Positions 1 to 11,594 of a DNA stretch of 64,000 bases are shown here, in pieces (positions within the stretch are counted from its first letter, which is position 1; every line of letters begins with the position of its first letter). Source of the stretch: Arthrobacter sp. Leaf337 (GTDB taxonomy: Bacteria > Actinomycetota > Actinomycetes > Actinomycetales > Micrococcaceae); NCBI RefSeq assembly GCF_001423745.1, contig NZ_LMPC01000023.1, forward strand, positions 62,295 through 126,294. The letters are read 5' to 3'. The translations under genes were made by a program, and so were the position numbers. The notes below the pieces were generated by a model. It was not told where the DNA came from, ran no database searches, and was given only the letters and a program-made list of their open reading frames with translations.

Positions 1-548
1 AGCTCACCGTTCTTGCGCACTTCGGTGAGGCGCTCTGAGAGGCGGTGCGCAATCCAGATCGGCACGGGCATGTAGGACGGCGTCTCGTCGCTGGCGTAGC
101 CGAACATGAGGCCCTGGTCGCCGGCGCCTTGGAGGTCGTAGTCGTCTTCCTGGCGGCCTTCGCGGGCTTCCAGGGAGTTGAACACGCCGCCGGCAATGTC
201 GTTGGACTGCTGGCCGATGGAGACGGAGACGCCGCAGCGTGCACCGTCAAACCCGTTGGCCGAGGAGTCGTAGCCGATCCCCAGGATGGTCTCCCGCACG
301 ATCTGCGGGATCTCCACGTAGGCGTCTGTGGTGACTTCGCCCGCTACGTGCACCAGTCCGGTGGTGGCCAGCGTCTCCACTGCCACGCGGGACTCAGGGT
401 CCTTCGCCAGCAGGGCATCCAGGATCGCATCGCTGATCTGGTCGCAAATCTTGTCCGGATGGCCTTCAGTCACGGACTCCGACGTGAAGAGACGAAGGGA
501 TGGCGGCGTCGCGCCATGGGATGCGGGAATGTGCAGCGGTAAAGTCAC
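1..548 (-). CDS. metK: S-adenosylmethionine synthetase, N-terminal part (cut by window edge)
   Basis: MetK makes S-adenosylmethionine from methionine and ATP in the cytoplasm. Only about the first 182 codons are inside the window; the gene runs off the left edge. After a short leader peptide the protein shows the family start LFTSESVTEGHPDKICDQIS, where the His and Lys lie in the ATP/methionine site, followed by the GYDSSANGFDG region. The chosen start is a GTG at 548, because it opens the reading frame and is preceded by an AAGGTAG ribosome binding site. It is the last gene seen of the minus-strand series from pyrR, 80 bases after coaBC. I looked for a SAM riboswitch in that 80-base gap and recognised none. 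Identity is near certain. Confidence 0.95.
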   Translation of the reverse strand, partial: MTLPLHIPASHGATPPSLRLFTSESVTEGHPDKICDQISDAILDALLAKDPESRVAVETLATTGLVHVAGEVTTDAYVEIPQIVRETILGIGYDSSANGFDGARCGVSVSIGQQSNDIAGGVFNSLEAREGRQEDDYDLQGAGDQGLMFGYASDETPSYMPVPIWIAHRLSERLTEVRKNGE

Positions 549-628
549 TCAACTACCTTACTGGTTGGGAATCGGTCAGGCCTCGGCATGTGTCCCCCTG
601 CTAAGGAGGCCTTGCACACGCCGGCCGT

Positions 629-1864
629 TCAAGCTCGTGGGAATACGCGGCTCAACTCGGAGCTGATGCGGTCAATGACGGCCGCCGCAACTTCGTCCTT
701 CGAGCCGGATGCCGATTGTGGTTCGGAGCCGGTGCGGGAAAGGATGACCACGGAGTTGTTGTCCTGGCCGAACACCAGGCCCTCGCCCACGTGGTTGACC
801 ACCAGCAGGTCGCAACCCTTCTTCCGTAGTTTGGCCTCGGCGTGGTCCAGCACGTCCCCCTCGGCGTCGCCGGTTTCCGCGGCAAAACCCACAATCAGCT
901 GACCGGGCCTGCCCGCCGCGCGGACCTCCACGAGTTCGTGCAGGATGTCCGGGTTGCGGAGCAGGTTGATCACTGGATCGGCGGTGTCATCCCGCTTCTT
1001 GATCTTGGTGTCCGACACCTCGGCGGGCCGGAAGTCCGCCACGGCGGCAGCCATGATGACGACGTCGGAATCGGCTGCCGCGCGCAGCGCCGCTTCCCGG
1101 AGCTGCAGCGCAGTTTCGACCCGGACCACTTCGACGCCGGCGGGAGCCGGTACGTCCATGTGGGCGGCCAGCAGCCGGACGCTCGCGCCCGCGTCGCGGG
1201 CTGCCACGGCAAGTGCCACTCCCTGTTTTCCGGACGAGCGGTTGCCGAGGAACCGTACCGGGTCCAGCGGTTCCCGTGTGCCGCCCGCGCTGATGGTGAC
1301 GGTGCGCCCGGCAAGCGGCAGCTGCCCGGGAACGGCGTTGCCCTGCATCAGGGCCAGCGCGGCGGCAAAGATGGCGTCGGGCTCCGGCAGCCGGCCGGGG
1401 CCTGAGTCGGAGCCGGTGAGCCGGCCGCTGGCGGGTTCAAGGACCGTTACGCCCCGGCTGCGCAGCTTTTCCACATTGGCCTGGGTGGCAGCGTGCAGCC
1501 ACATTTCGGTGTGCATGGCAGGGGCCATCAGCACCGGGCCGCTGGCCATCAGGAGAGTGTTGGTGAGGAGGTCGTTGGCATGGCCGCCGGCGGCACGCGC
1601 CAGGAGGTCCGCCGTGGCCGGGGCCACCACGATGAGGTCCGCCTCATGACCCAGGCGTACATGGTTGACCGACGGAACGTCGTCGAAGACGCTGTTGCTG
1701 ACCGGGTTCCCGGACAGGGCTTCCCAGGTGGCCACGCCAACAAAGCGGTTGGCCGCCTCCGTGGGGATCACCGTGACGTTGTGTCCGGCTTCAGTAAAAA
1801 GCCGGAGGAGCGATGCCACCTTGTAGGCGGCAATCCCTCCCCCGACTCCGAGGACTATGCGCAC
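629..1864 (-). CDS. coaBC: Bifunctional phosphopantothenoylcysteine decarboxylase/phosphopantothenate-cysteine ligase
   Basis: CoaBC carries out two steps of coenzyme A synthesis: ligation of cysteine to phosphopantothenate (C-terminal CoaB half) and FMN-dependent decarboxylation (N-terminal CoaC half). The 411-residue length fits the fusion. The CoaC half begins with the flavin fold GVGGGIAAYK and has the His in VNHVRL (about residue 68). The usual PxMNxxMW signature reads PAMHTEMW at 115-122, so Asn is replaced by His. The CoaB half shows GGTREPLDPVRFLGNRSSGK and the DTKIKK lysine region. The GTG start has a strong GGAGG four bases upstream. It follows rpoZ by 40 bases, within the pyr/gmk/rpoZ series. 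Confidence 0.95.
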   Translation of the reverse strand: MRIVLGVGGGIAAYKVASLLRLFTEAGHNVTVIPTEAANRFVGVATWEALSGNPVSNSVFDDVPSVNHVRLGHEADLIVVAPATADLLARAAGGHANDLLTNTLLMASGPVLMAPAMHTEMWLHAATQANVEKLRSRGVTVLEPASGRLTGSDSGPGRLPEPDAIFAAALALMQGNAVPGQLPLAGRTVTISAGGTREPLDPVRFLGNRSSGKQGVALAVAARDAGASVRLLAAHMDVPAPAGVEVVRVETALQLREAALRAAADSDVVIMAAAVADFRPAEVSDTKIKKRDDTADPVINLLRNPDILHELVEVRAAGRPGQLIVGFAAETGDAEGDVLDHAEAKLRKKGCDLLVVNHVGEGLVFGQDNNSVVILSRTGSEPQSASGSKDEVAAAVIDRISSELSRVFPRA

Positions 1865-1904
1865 GTGACCTCCGTCAACAGGCAGTCTTTTTGTGTAAGG
1901 AGAT

Positions 1905-2165
1905 CTACTCTGCGGGTTCGATCGGCGTGGAAACGAGCTTGCCTTCGTTGATTTCGCGCAGGGCGATGGACAGCGACTTCTCGTTCAGCTTGGTGTCGAC
2001 CAGCGGGCCAACGTATTCGAACAGGCCCTCGTGCAGCTGGGCGTAGTATGCGTTGATCTGACGTGCACGCTTGGCACCGAAGATCACCAGGCCGTACTTG
2101 GAATCAGCTGCCTTCAGCAGCTCGTCGATCGGCGGGTTGATGATGCCTTCAAGGTTCGTGGACAC
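1905..2165 (-). CDS. rpoZ: RNA polymerase omega subunit
   Basis: The omega subunit helps fold and hold the beta-prime subunit of RNA polymerase. The 86-residue protein is slightly short of the common 90-110 range but has the family pattern: NPPIDELL at the start, the SKYGLVIFGAKRARQINAYY core that contacts beta-prime, and a helical tail with LSIALREINEGK. The start is GTG at 2165 preceded by GGAGA. It lies 39 bases downstream of gmk, the same gmk-rpoZ pairing found in many bacteria, and upstream of coaBC. Confidence 0.96.
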   Translation of the reverse strand: MSTNLEGIINPPIDELLKAADSKYGLVIFGAKRARQINAYYAQLHEGLFEYVGPLVDTKLNEKSLSIALREINEGKLVSTPIEPAE

Positions 2166-2204
2166 GAATTCTCCAAATTCTAACGGGCCGATCCGACCCT
2201 GCGG

Positions 2205-2777
2205 CTAGTGCGGGTGCGGGGTCAGCCCCATGAGTGAAACAAGCTCGTCCGCTGCGCGTCGAACGTCATCATTGATGACGGTGTGATCGAACTCCGGCTC
2301 AGCGGCAAGTTCTAGTTTAGCGGTTTCCAGTCTCTGCTGCTGTTCCTCGGCTGATTCCGTGCCGCGGCCCACCAGGCGGCGGACCATTTCCTCCCAGGTA
2401 GGCGGGGCGAGGAACACGAATTGGGCTTCCGGGACGGCCTGCTTGACCTGGCGCGCGCCCTGCAGATCAATCTCCAGCAGCACCGAACGGCCATCGGCGA
2501 TGGCCGCGTCCACGGTGCTGCGAAGCGTGCCGTACCGGTTGCGGCCGTGGACCACGGCCCATTCGAGCAGTTCGCCGTCGGCCACCAGGGCGTCGAATTC
2601 CTCGGCCGACTTGAAAAAGTAGTGAACGCCGTCCTGCTCCCCCGGGCGCGGAGCCCGGGTGGTGGCCGAGACGGAAAGCCAGACTTCGGGATAGTTGTCC
2701 CGGATGTAGGTGGACACGGTGCCTTTACCAACAGCCGTCGGGCCGGCGAGGACTGTCAGTCCCGGTTTCTTGCTCAC
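2205..2777 (-). CDS. gmk: Guanylate kinase
   Basis: Gmk phosphorylates GMP or dGMP to the diphosphate using ATP, in the cytoplasm. The 190-residue protein begins with a P-loop, GPTAVGKGT (residues about 12-20), then the GMP-binding region SVSATTRAPRPGEQDGVHYFF, and the lid and tail found in the family. The start is GTG at 2777; the GTGA overlaps the stop codon of mihF by four bases, so the two genes are probably translationally coupled. An AAAGGA sequence inside the end of mihF serves as ribosome binding site. Confidence 0.96.
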   Translation of the reverse strand: MSKKPGLTVLAGPTAVGKGTVSTYIRDNYPEVWLSVSATTRAPRPGEQDGVHYFFKSAEEFDALVADGELLEWAVVHGRNRYGTLRSTVDAAIADGRSVLLEIDLQGARQVKQAVPEAQFVFLAPPTWEEMVRRLVGRGTESAEEQQQRLETAKLELAAEPEFDHTVINDDVRRAADELVSLMGLTPHPH

Positions 2778-3124
2778 ATATTCCTTTGGGCGTTATTCGG
2801 ATGGACGTGATTCTCGTTCATAAAATCTACCAGCGCCCGGCGCTGGTGAATGCCGAGCCCCCGCAGCCTGCGGGATACGGCAATGCCCAGCTCGTCCATG
2901 ATGGCAGCGGCCGTGACCCGGCCCACACCGGGGAACGCCTCCAGCATCTCGGAAACCTTCATCCGCGCGATGGCGGAATCACCGTCCCCGGAGGCGAGGA
3001 GTTCAGCCACCGTGAGCGTTCCGAGCTTTAGCTGTTCCTTGGCTTCCGCCCGGGCCGCCCGGGCGGCCGCCGCCTTACCCAGCGCTTCCGCGCGTTCCTG
3101 GTCTGTCAGGGGCCGCAGGCTCAC
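2774..3124 (-). CDS. mihF: Actinobacterial integration host factor (mIHF type)
   Basis: mIHF is a small nucleoid protein specific to Actinobacteria, unrelated to proteobacterial IHF, that binds DNA through a helix-two-turn-helix. The 116-residue protein has the expected N-terminal PLTDQERAEAL helix, a basic/alanine-rich helix, then FPGVGRVTAAAIMDELGI and SRRLRGLG, the DNA-contacting core, and a short basic tail. It keeps the classical pyrF-mihF-gmk position. The start is GTG at 3124 with a GGGGTGA sequence upstream. The 107-base gap before it holds a likely promoter (separate entry), so mihF and gmk may be transcribed independently of the pyr genes as well as by read-through. Confidence 0.94.
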   Translation of the reverse strand: MSLRPLTDQERAEALGKAAAARAARAEAKEQLKLGTLTVAELLASGDGDSAIARMKVSEMLEAFPGVGRVTAAAIMDELGIAVSRRLRGLGIHQRRALVDFMNENHVHPNNAQRNM

Positions 3125-3156
3125 TCAAGTCACCCCGATATCGTCGGTCGGATCCA

Positions 3157-3197
3157 AGGCAAAGGTCCCGGGAGTCCTCCGAACCTACCCTTTGCCT
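3157..3197. repeat. Nine-bp inverted repeat around the mihF -10 region
   Basis: AGGCAAAGG at 3157-3165 and its exact complement CCTTTGCCT at 3189-3197 flank 23 bases that contain the proposed -10 box of mihF. It could be an operator half-site pair, or a stem-loop in transcripts reading through from pyrF. There is no run of T residues beside it, so a terminator is less likely. Confidence 0.4.
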
Positions 3198-3211
3198 GGC
3201 GCAGAAATCAA
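3182..3211 (-). promoter_or_regulatory. Likely mihF promoter
   Basis: Reading the minus strand, TTGATT (3211-3206) and TAGGTT (3187-3182) are separated by 18 bases, a plausible sigma-70-like pair placed about 60 bases before the mihF start. Both hexamers depart from consensus. The -10 box lies inside an inverted repeat listed separately. Confidence 0.4.
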
Positions 3212-3231
3212 TGGACGCGAAAATCGATGGA

Positions 3232-4090
3232 TCAGCTGGTCAGCAGGGGCTCCAAGGTGCGCAGGGCGGCCTCCCGGAGTCCGCCAACGGAGGGCCCTCC
3301 GGAGAGGATGTCCCGGCTTGAGGTGCCCAGGACCTGCGAATAGGCGGCACCGAACGTTGCCCGCAGATCCGCGGCCGTGGCGCCCTGGGCGCCGAGCCCC
3401 GGCGCGAGGATGATTCCGCGTACCGCCGCCAGGTCCAGTTGCAGGTCCGCCAGCGCTCCACCCACAGTGGCGCCAACCACCAGGCCCACAGAGCCCAGCG
3501 CGCCCGTATAGCGGAGATTTTCAGCAGCCGCCGCCTCGGTGATCCGGCGGGCCACGGAATCCGCGCCGCCGACGTGCTGGACGGAGGCACCTTCCGGGTT
3601 GGACGTCAGGGCCAGGACAAAGACGCCGCGGCCGTATTCTGCCGCAAGGTCCAGGGCCGGGCGCAGCGACTCGAAGCCCAGGTAGGGGCTCAGGGTCACC
3701 GAATCCGCGGCCAGCGAAGAGCCGTCCCGGAGCCAGGCGTCGGCGTAGGCTGCCATGGTGGAGCCGATGTCCCCGCGCTTGGCGTCGGCGATGGTCAGCA
3801 CGCCCGCATCGGCAGACGCTGCGAGGGTGCGTTCCAGCACGGCCATGCCGGCCGAGCCGTGGCGTTCGTAGAGGGCCACCTGCGGCTTCACGGCGGCAGC
3901 GAGCGAACCCACTGCCTCCACGACCGTGAGCGAGAAGCGCTCCAGGCCGGCGGCGTCGTCGTTCAGCCCCCAGGCCTTCAGCAGCGCCGGGTGCGGATCG
4001 ATCCCCACGCACAGCGGACCGCGGTCCGCCATGGCCCGGCCGAGCCGGGAGCCGAAGGACTCCCGGCCGGCCGTCATTGCTGCCGCTTGC

Positions 4091-4098
<8 letters not shown>
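3232..4098 (-). CDS. pyrF: Orotidine 5'-phosphate decarboxylase (long, mycobacterial/myxococcal type)
   Basis: PyrF decarboxylates OMP to UMP, the last step of de novo pyrimidine synthesis. The 288-residue protein belongs to the longer class: LCVGIDPHPALLKAWGL near the N terminus binds substrate and IADAKRGDIGSTM carries the catalytic Asp-Lys-Asp set. The ends GVNP-like loops are replaced by ILAPGLGAQGATAADL, which binds phosphate. The start used overlaps the end of carB by eight bases; a second in-frame ATG at 4077 (MTAGRESFG) is also possible. It closes the pyrimidine part of the operon. Confidence 0.95.
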
Positions 4099-7389
<3,291 letters not shown>

Positions 7390-7390
<1 letters not shown>

Positions 7391-8637
7391 TACTTCTTGT
7401 CCTCAGTCTTGGATTCGGTGGAAGTTTTGGAGTCGGCGGCAGCCTTCTTGGTGTCCGCCATCAGCTCGATGAAGCGGTCAAAAAGGTAGGCGGCATCGTG
7501 CGGCCCGGCGGCGGCTTCCGGGTGGTACTGAACCGAGAAGGCGGGGATGTCCAGGCAGGAAAGGCCTTCCACGACGTCGTCGTTGAGGCTCACATGGCTG
7601 ACCTCGACGCGGCCGAACCGTTCCTCGGGGGCCTGGGTGGCGCCGTCGAGCGGGGCGTCCACGGCAAAGCCGTGGTTCTGCGAGGTGATCTCCACCTTGC
7701 CGGTGCGGCGGTCCATCACGGGCTGGTTGATGCCGCGGTGGCCGTAGCGGAGCTTGTACGTGCCGAAGCCGAGGGCCCGGCCCAGGATCTGGTTGCCGAA
7801 GCAGATGCCGAAGTACGGAAGTTTCTCGTCCAGCACCGAGCGGAGCAGCTTGACCTGGTTGTCGGCCGTGGCGGGGTCGCCCGGACCGTTGGACATGAAG
7901 AATCCGTCCGGGTTGACCGCTTTCACGTCGGCCAGGGTGGCCGTCGCCGGCAGGACATGGACGCGGACGCCGCGCTCGGCGAAGCGGATGGGGGTCATGC
8001 GCTTGATGCCGAGGTCGATTGCGGCGATGCTGAAGCGCGGCTCGCCGTCCCAGCCCCAGTCCTTCGGTTCCACGATGTAGGCCTCGTCAACACTGACTTC
8101 CTCGGCGAGGCGGGCGCCTTCCATCGGCGCGCTGGCCAGTACGGCGTCGAGCAGTTCTTTGTCCGTGGCCCGGGCCGCGTCGCCGGAGAAGATCCCGGCG
8201 CGCATGGTCTTGTGTTCGCGCAGGTGCCGGGTGATGGCCCGGGTGTCGACGCCTTGGATGCCCACAATGCCCTGTTCCACGAGTTCGTCGTCGAGGGACC
8301 GCTCGGAGCGCCAGTTGGAGGGCCGGCGCGCAGCGTCGCGGACAATGTAGCCGGCCACCCAGATGCGGCGGGACTCGGCGTCGTCGGCGTTGACGCCGGT
8401 GTTGCCGATGTGCGGTGCCGTCTGGACCACCAGCTGACGGGCGTAGGAGGGATCGGTGATGGTCTCCTGGTAGCCGGTCATGCCGGTGGCGAAGACCGCC
8501 TCGCCCAGGGCGGTGCCGGTGGCGCCGTAGCTGCTGCCGCGGAAGAAGCGGCCGTCCTCGAGCACCAGCACGGCGGGCGCCGACGTTCCCTGTTCAGGTG
8601 CAGTATCTGCGTTTGCTGTTACTTGGGTTTCTGTCAC
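7390..8637 (-). CDS. carA: Carbamoyl-phosphate synthase small chain (glutaminase)
   Basis: CarA hydrolyses glutamine and passes ammonia to CarB. The N-terminal domain starts VLVLEDGRFFRGSSYGA, and the class I glutamine amidotransferase domain shows the nucleophile Cys in YFGICFGNQILGRALG and the His-Glu pair in VQYHPEAAAG. I start it at GTG 8637, because GGAAAG sits seven bases upstream. An in-frame ATG at 8661 would give eight more residues but would overlap the upstream gene by 20 bases. The C-terminal tail after the catalytic domain is Lys/Thr/Asp-rich and probably disordered. Confidence 0.96.
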
Positions 8638-8641
8638 GTTG

Positions 8642-9163
8642 TTACTTTCCACTATCGGCATCTGCCTGAGGGGCTGCGGAGATCAATTCTTGAAAGGCGT
8701 CGAGGATGGCCGGTTTGTCGGCGGCGCGCCGGGTCCGGAATCCGGTGTCCAGTTCACGGCCGCCCAGTGTCCAGCTGAGCACCAGGAGTCCGTCTTTCTC
8801 GACGAACTTGCCGGCCATGCCGCTGTCCTGCCGGACTCCGGTGAGCCTGCCGGCCGGGATGAAGACCGGTCCGGCACCTGACCGCTCGAACAGCACGCCT
8901 TCGGGGTGGACGGTCAGTTCGGCGTTGGTGCGGATTCCCAGGCCTTGAACGGCAATGCGGTCCAGCCAGTCCCCCGCCGTGGTGGTGGCGACGTACTGGC
9001 CGTCGGCCGCGGCAAGCGGCAGGCTCAGTTCCGCCGGCACCGCAGGCAACTGTTCGACGTCGGACTGGCGCCGCAGGCGGCTCCGCCAGCCGGCGCCGAT
9101 CATGGCCAGCACGAGCGCGATGAGCGGCAGCGTGATGACCAGGGTGAGGGCTTTGTTGTCCAT
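8642..9163 (-). CDS. Membrane-anchored PH-like domain protein of the pyrimidine operon
   Basis: The 173-residue protein has one N-terminal membrane segment (about residues 6-25, LVITLPLIALVLAMIGAGW) followed by a basic stretch RSRLRRQ, so the rest is expected in the cytoplasm. That part reads as a small beta-rich domain with GVLFERSGAGPVFIPAGRLTGVRQDSG-like strands and a final helix, which I compare to bacterial PH-like domains. It is tightly packed, with a one-base TGATG overlap with pyrC and four bases before carA. Similar small proteins sit between pyrC and carA in related actinobacteria. No catalytic motif is visible and its role in the operon is unknown; docking of enzymes at the membrane is only speculation. 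Confidence 0.8.
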   Translation of the reverse strand: MDNKALTLVITLPLIALVLAMIGAGWRSRLRRQSDVEQLPAVPAELSLPLAAADGQYVATTTAGDWLDRIAVQGLGIRTNAELTVHPEGVLFERSGAGPVFIPAGRLTGVRQDSGMAGKFVEKDGLLVLSWTLGGRELDTGFRTRRAADKPAILDAFQELISAAPQADADSGK

Positions 9164-10545
9164 CAGTTGGCGCCCGCCGGACCGGTTGTTTCCGGGTGGG
9201 ATCCGTGACGGTACGGGGTATTGAGCTCGCCGTTCAGGACGGTGGGATGACCCTTGAAGAACGTCGCCACAACCTTGCCCGGGAGTTCCCTTCCGGCGAA
9301 CGGAGAGTTACGGCCCATGGTTGCCATCTTAGAAGGGTCCACGGTCCAGCGCGCAGCCGGGTCCACCAGTATGACGTTCGCGGGTTCGCCCACCTCCAGC
9401 GGACGTCCCTGGTCCGCCACCCGTCCGATGACGGCGGGAGCGGTGGAGGTGACCCGGGCGAAGTCCTCCCAGCCCATGAGGCCGGTCTCGATCATGGTCG
9501 CCTGCACCACGGACAGTGCGGTTTCCAGGCCGGTCATGCCCATGGCCGCCTGCGCCCATTCGCATTCCTTGTGTTCGCTCGGGTGCGGGGCGTGGTCCGT
9601 GCCGACGACGTCGATGGTGCCGTCTGCCAGGGCCGCGCGGAGCGCCTGGACGTCGGAGTCCGTGCGCAGCGGCGGGTTCACCTTGTAGACGGGATCGTAG
9701 CTGCGGACAAGTTCGTCGGTCAGGAGGAGGTGGTGCGGAGTCACTTCGGCAGTGACGTTGATGCCGCGGGCCTTGGCCCAGCGGATGATCTCGACCGAAC
9801 CTGCCGTGGAGACGTGGCAGACGTGCAGCCTGGACCCGACGTGCTGGGCCAGCAGGACGTCACGGGCGATGATGCTTTCCTCGGCGACGGCGGGCCAGCC
9901 CGTCAGTCCGAGAACTGCCGAGACGTCGCCTTCGTTCATCTGGGCGCCGGCGGTGAGCCGGGGTTCCTGGGCGTGCTGGGCCACCACGCCGTCGAACGCC
10001 TTGACGTATTCGAGGGCCCGGCGCATCAGCACGGGGTCGTGGACGCAGATGCCGTCATCGGAGAACACCCGCACCTTGGCGCGGGAATCGGCCATGGCGC
10101 CGAGCTCGGCCAGCTGTTCGCCGGCGAGGCCTACGGTGACCGCGCCCACGGGACGGACGTCCACCCAGCCGGCGGCGCGTCCCAGGGTGTGCACCTGTTC
10201 CACCACGCCTGCGGTGTCCGCGACGGGGTTGCTGTTGGCCATGGCGTGCACGGCCGTGTAGCCGCCGAGGGCGGCGGCGCGGGTGCCGGTCTCCACCGTT
10301 TCGGCGTCTTCCCGTCCGGGTTCGCGGAGGTGCGTGTGGATGTCCACCATGCCGGGCAGTGCCACCAGGCCGGCGGCTTCGATGACGGTGGCGCCGTCAG
10401 CCGCGTCGCTGCCGGCCAGGTCGGTGCCGCGTCCGGTGATGATGCCGTCGCGGATCAGGAGGTCCTGGGCTGCGCCGCCGAGAATCGCCGCGCCGCGGAT
10501 GAGGTATGACCCGGTGCGGGCTGCATCCTGTTGTTCGTGTGCCAT
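9163..10545 (-). CDS. pyrC: Dihydroorotase, type I
   Basis: PyrC cyclises carbamoyl aspartate to dihydroorotate. The 460-residue protein is an amidohydrolase with the zinc-binding VDIHTHLREPG signature (about residues 65-75), further metal-ligand histidines in HAQEPRL and CHVSTAGS, and the catalytic-aspartate motif VGTDHAPH. Its C-terminal region returns to the small beta domain that closes the amidohydrolase fold. Its ATG shares one base with the pyrB stop and its own stop shares one base with the next gene, so the block is a single translational series. Confidence 0.97.
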   Translation of the reverse strand: MAHEQQDAARTGSYLIRGAAILGGAAQDLLIRDGIITGRGTDLAGSDAADGATVIEAAGLVALPGMVDIHTHLREPGREDAETVETGTRAAALGGYTAVHAMANSNPVADTAGVVEQVHTLGRAAGWVDVRPVGAVTVGLAGEQLAELGAMADSRAKVRVFSDDGICVHDPVLMRRALEYVKAFDGVVAQHAQEPRLTAGAQMNEGDVSAVLGLTGWPAVAEESIIARDVLLAQHVGSRLHVCHVSTAGSVEIIRWAKARGINVTAEVTPHHLLLTDELVRSYDPVYKVNPPLRTDSDVQALRAALADGTIDVVGTDHAPHPSEHKECEWAQAAMGMTGLETALSVVQATMIETGLMGWEDFARVTSTAPAVIGRVADQGRPLEVGEPANVILVDPAARWTVDPSKMATMGRNSPFAGRELPGKVVATFFKGHPTVLNGELNTPYRHGSHPETTGPAGAN

Positions 10546-11594
10546 CAGTGGCTCTCCTTGGTGGAATGGGCGGCGTTGGAATATGCGGTGCTGGAAGAGG
10601 CTGTGCCGGAAGAGGCGGTGGCTGCCGCTTCCCGGGTGTCCCCGGACAGCAGCAGGTACAGGGCGGCCATCCGGACGGATACGCCGTTGCGGACCTGTGC
10701 CAGCACGGTGGAACGGGGAGAGTCCGCGGCGGCGGACGATATTTCAAGGCCCCGGTTCATGGGGCCGGGGTGCATGATGATGGTGTCCTTCAGTCCCAGG
10801 GTGTCCAGGGCCCGGAGGCGGTTGTCGTCGAAGCCCCAGCGGCGGGAGTATTCACGCGTTGTGGGGAAGAACGAGGCGTTCATCCGTTCGCCCTGGACGC
10901 GCAGCATCATCACGGCGTCCACGCCCTTCGCCAGGGTTTCGTCCATGTCGTAGCTGACGCTGCAGGGCCACTGTCCGACGCCGATGGGCAGCAGCGTGGG
11001 CGGCGCCACCAGCGTGACTTCCGCGCCGAGCGTGCGGAGCAGCCAGACGTTCGACCGGGCCACCCGGGAGTGCAGGACATCACCGGCGATGGCCACCCGC
11101 ATGCCCTTCAGGTCAGCCCCGGCGGACGGCGTCCCGTGGAGCTGCGCCCAGTGCCGCCGCATGGTGAAGGCATCCAGCAGCGCCTGGGTGGGGTGTTCGT
11201 GGGTGCCGTCACCGGCGTTGATGACGGCGGCGTCGATCCAGTCCGTGGCGGCCAGCCGGTGCGGCGCACCGGAGGCCCAGTGGCGGATGACGACGGCGTC
11301 TGCCCCCATGGCGGCCAGCGTCTGCGCCGTGTCTTTGAGGGATTCGCCCTTGGAGACGGAGGATCCCTTGGCAGCAAAGTTGATGACGTCCGCCGACAGC
11401 CGCTTCGCGGCGGCCTCGAAGGAGATGCGCGTGCGGGTGGAGTCCTCGAAGAACAGGTTCACCACGGTGCGGCCCCGCAGGGCCGGGAGCTTCTTGACCT
11501 CGCGTTCCCCCACCGCGGCCATCTCCTCGGCCGTGTCGAGGATGCGGATGGCGTTGGCCAGGCTGAGGTCTTCGGTGGAAAGCAGGTGCTTCAT
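10545..11594 (-). CDS. pyrB: Aspartate carbamoyltransferase catalytic chain
   Basis: PyrB joins carbamoyl phosphate and aspartate. The N-terminal domain carries FFEDSTRTRISFE, the phosphate-binding STRTR loop, and HPTQALLD; the C-terminal domain carries the aspartate-binding loop and HPGPMNRGLE. The 349 residues exceed the core family length of about 310 because of an Ala/Ser/Thr-rich tail (TASSGTASSSTAYSNAAHST) that looks disordered and has no known role. The start overlaps pyrR by four bases (ATGA). No regulatory pyrI chain is present next to it, as is normal for this group. Confidence 0.97.
   Translation of the reverse strand: MKHLLSTEDLSLANAIRILDTAEEMAAVGEREVKKLPALRGRTVVNLFFEDSTRTRISFEAAAKRLSADVINFAAKGSSVSKGESLKDTAQTLAAMGADAVVIRHWASGAPHRLAATDWIDAAVINAGDGTHEHPTQALLDAFTMRRHWAQLHGTPSAGADLKGMRVAIAGDVLHSRVARSNVWLLRTLGAEVTLVAPPTLLPIGVGQWPCSVSYDMDETLAKGVDAVMMLRVQGERMNASFFPTTREYSRRWGFDDNRLRALDTLGLKDTIIMHPGPMNRGLEISSAAADSPRSTVLAQVRNGVSVRMAALYLLLSGDTREAAATASSGTASSSTAYSNAAHSTKESH

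Noticed and set aside
549..628. SAM riboswitch before metK
   Set aside because: Only 80 bases are available and no conserved S-box, SAM-II or SAM-IV core could be recognised.
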